Shown here: positions 63,025 through 64,000 of the stretch, in pieces
Numbering within the stretch: position 1 is the first letter of the stretch
Layout of the letters: every line of letters begins with the position of its first letter
Source: an uncultured Christensenella sp.
GTDB lineage: Bacteria > Bacillota > Clostridia > Christensenellales > CAG-917
Assembly (NCBI GenBank): GCA_910578325.1
Contig: CAJTQT010000003.1
Location: 171,520-235,519, forward strand
Direction of reading: 5' to 3'
Length of the DNA stretch: 64,000 nucleotides
Notes under the pieces: generated by a model
Seen by the model: the letters and a program-made list of their open reading frames with translations, nothing else
The model's database searches: none
Told to the model about the DNA's origin: nothing
Made by a program: the position numbers and the translations under genes

Positions 63025-63663
63025 CTATTTGCCGTTTTGGCTGCCGTCTTGTTCCGCGTCGAACTTTGCGTACGATTCGGCAAGCAATTCCACGCATCTA
63101 TCCACTCCGAATGCCGCGCTGTTGACGCAAAGATGATAATTAGACGCACCTCCCCATTCGGCGTCCGTATAGTATTTGTAATGACGCGCTCGCGATTTAT
63201 CGGCGTCTTTAATGATTTTCTGCGCCTTTTTCTTGTCTTTGGCGTCGCCGTAAACTTCTATAATCCTCTTTATCCTGCTTTCGGTATCAGAATGAATAAA
63301 CACGTTGAGACATCTGTATTTGCCTTTAAGAACATAATCGGCGCACCTGCCTACTATTACGCAAGGGCCCTGTTTTGCAAACTTCTCGATTGCCTCCGCC
63401 TCCGACGCATAGATTCGCGCTTCGAGATTGTCAAAGTTGCTCCACGCGCCTCCCCAAGCGGACGTGGGAATGGCATACGATGAAATCCCCTTGCGCTTTT
63501 GCTCGTTCTCTTTTATGAACTCCTGCGCCAGCCCGCTCTTTTCAGACGCTTGCTCTATAATTTCCTTATCGTAAAAAGGAATGCCAAGTTTCCGAGCCAG
63601 CATTTTGCCTATTAGTCTGCCGCCGCTGCCGAACTGTCTGGATATCGTGATAACCGTGTTCAT
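63025..63663 (-). CDS. Cytidylate-kinase-like family protein
   Basis: The 212-residue protein begins MNTVITISRQFGSGGRLIGK and continues KLGIPFYDKEIIEQASEKSG, the pattern of the Cytidylate_kin2 group, in which the P-loop is SRQFGSGGR and the usual Lys-Ser/Thr is missing. CVIVGRCADYVL and NVFIHSDTESRIKRI are further family blocks. The true substrate of this group is unsettled; it need not be CMP. AGGAGG precedes the ATG and lies next to a hairpin. Confidence 0.85.
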   Translation of the reverse strand: MNTVITISRQFGSGGRLIGKMLARKLGIPFYDKEIIEQASEKSGLAQEFIKENEQKRKGISSYAIPTSAWGGAWSNFDNLEARIYASEAEAIEKFAKQGPCVIVGRCADYVLKGKYRCLNVFIHSDTESRIKRIIEVYGDAKDKKKAQKIIKDADKSRARHYKYYTDAEWGGASNYHLCVNSAAFGVDRCVELLAESYAKFDAEQDGSQNGK

Positions 63664-63667
63664 AAGA

Positions 63668-63784
63668 CCTCCTCGTATGCTATCCGATTAGTCGGATACG
63701 AGCAAAACAGCGCGCCCGTATGCCGCATAACCGCCCATACTGTTCTCTATATTATATTATCCTACTTTTGATAGAAGCAGTCAA
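63668..63784 (-). promoter_or_regulatory. Promoter and 5' hairpin of the cytidylate-kinase-like gene
   Basis: On the minus strand -35 TTGACT (63784-63779), 17 bp, -10 GATAAT (63761-63756). The leader ends in a hairpin TATCCGA-CTAA-TCGGATA (63698-63681), extended by CTCGTA/TACGAG across a bulge. The extension touches the ribosome site (63673-63668), so it could damp translation. Confidence 0.6.
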
Positions 63785-64000
63785 TAGCGATTTTCAAACT
63801 TGCAAACAATGGCACAGTCTGCTCCGACGTATGAACAAATATATCATTCAGATTACAAGAACGCCCCGACGTACACAATTCAGACATACAAAATCTGTAA
63901 TTATTATTTGCGTTCAGACTTTGTGTTCAGATAAGGAAAGTCTAATAAAACCGCGCTATTTGGATGCAGTGCGCGAAAACGCCCATTTTCAGAACCGCCA
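63785..64000. other. No gene recognised at the right edge
   Basis: Only short frames are present. A minus-strand frame entering from the edge stops at 63945-63943 after 18 codons and is too short to judge. I see no promoter or repeat I can support. Confidence 0.5.

Noticed and set aside
63943..64000. Partial gene entering from the right edge on the minus strand
   Set aside because: Only 18 codons before a stop and no recognisable protein sequence; the other frames also stop quickly.

Overview
The window looks like a chromosomal segment of a Gram-positive Bacillota, most likely an uncultured Clostridia-type gut bacterium. The grounds are the gene families (AddAB rather than RecBCD, PPDK, DivIVA-like protein, PadR, CIRCE-controlled groESL and clpB), the strong AGGAGG ribosome sites, and a mid-GC core. 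Nothing allows a genus call. There are no rRNA genes, CRISPR array or replication origin. Three tRNA genes (Gly-GCC, Lys-CUU, Leu-UAG) lie at 21.9-22.2 kb.

Layout. (1) 1-6.0 kb is visibly AT-rich accessory DNA: a partial gene, a phage-type sigma-like protein, an operon on the minus strand of XRE regulator, ECF-type sigma factor, secreted C39-like protein and membrane protein, a two-gene NHEJ unit (Ku plus stand-alone LigD-type ligase), and an IS21 istA remnant. (2) 6.0-21.8 kb is core: ppdK, corA behind an unusual leader, two neighbouring proteins that share a C-terminal domain, addB-addA, a lipoprotein, a TfoX-like protein and a deaminase. (3) 21.8-24.7 kb holds the tRNAs, a duplicated structured repeat, PadR with an alpha/beta hydrolase, and a second phage-type sigma-like gene. 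(4) 24.9-41 kb holds an SDR, a DivIVA-like protein, pncB, lgt, galK divergent from galT, dnaX-ybaB-recR, a SPOR-like protein, groES-groEL, a dCMP deaminase and a GT-C-like membrane protein. (5) 41-51 kb holds an HTH-cupin regulator with potABCD, a CDF cation transporter, yhbY and trkA-trkH. (6) 51-64 kb holds an IS200/IS605-like noncoding remnant, a membrane hydrolase with a PocR-AraC regulator, a heterodimeric ABC exporter with a divergent TetR regulator, clpB, a DUF308-like protein and a cytidylate-kinase-like protein.

Functional themes. Ion homeostasis is well represented (CorA, CDF, TrkAH), as are DNA repair (AddAB, RecR, Ku/ligase), galactose use by the Leloir route, polyamine uptake, and an HrcA-type heat-shock regulon seen at two CIRCE sites.

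Most notable signals: a 12-codon Asp/Pro leader ORF with an RNA hairpin ahead of corA, which resembles the logic of enterobacterial mgtL/corL Mg2+ leaders; five genes whose -10 box sits 6-8 nt before the start codon with no Shine-Dalgarno, implying leaderless mRNAs; an unrecognised C-terminal domain shared by two adjacent proteins; and a pair of direct repeats after tRNA-Leu whose inverted arms differ by compensatory changes. All functional calls come from reading motifs by eye; no database search was run.
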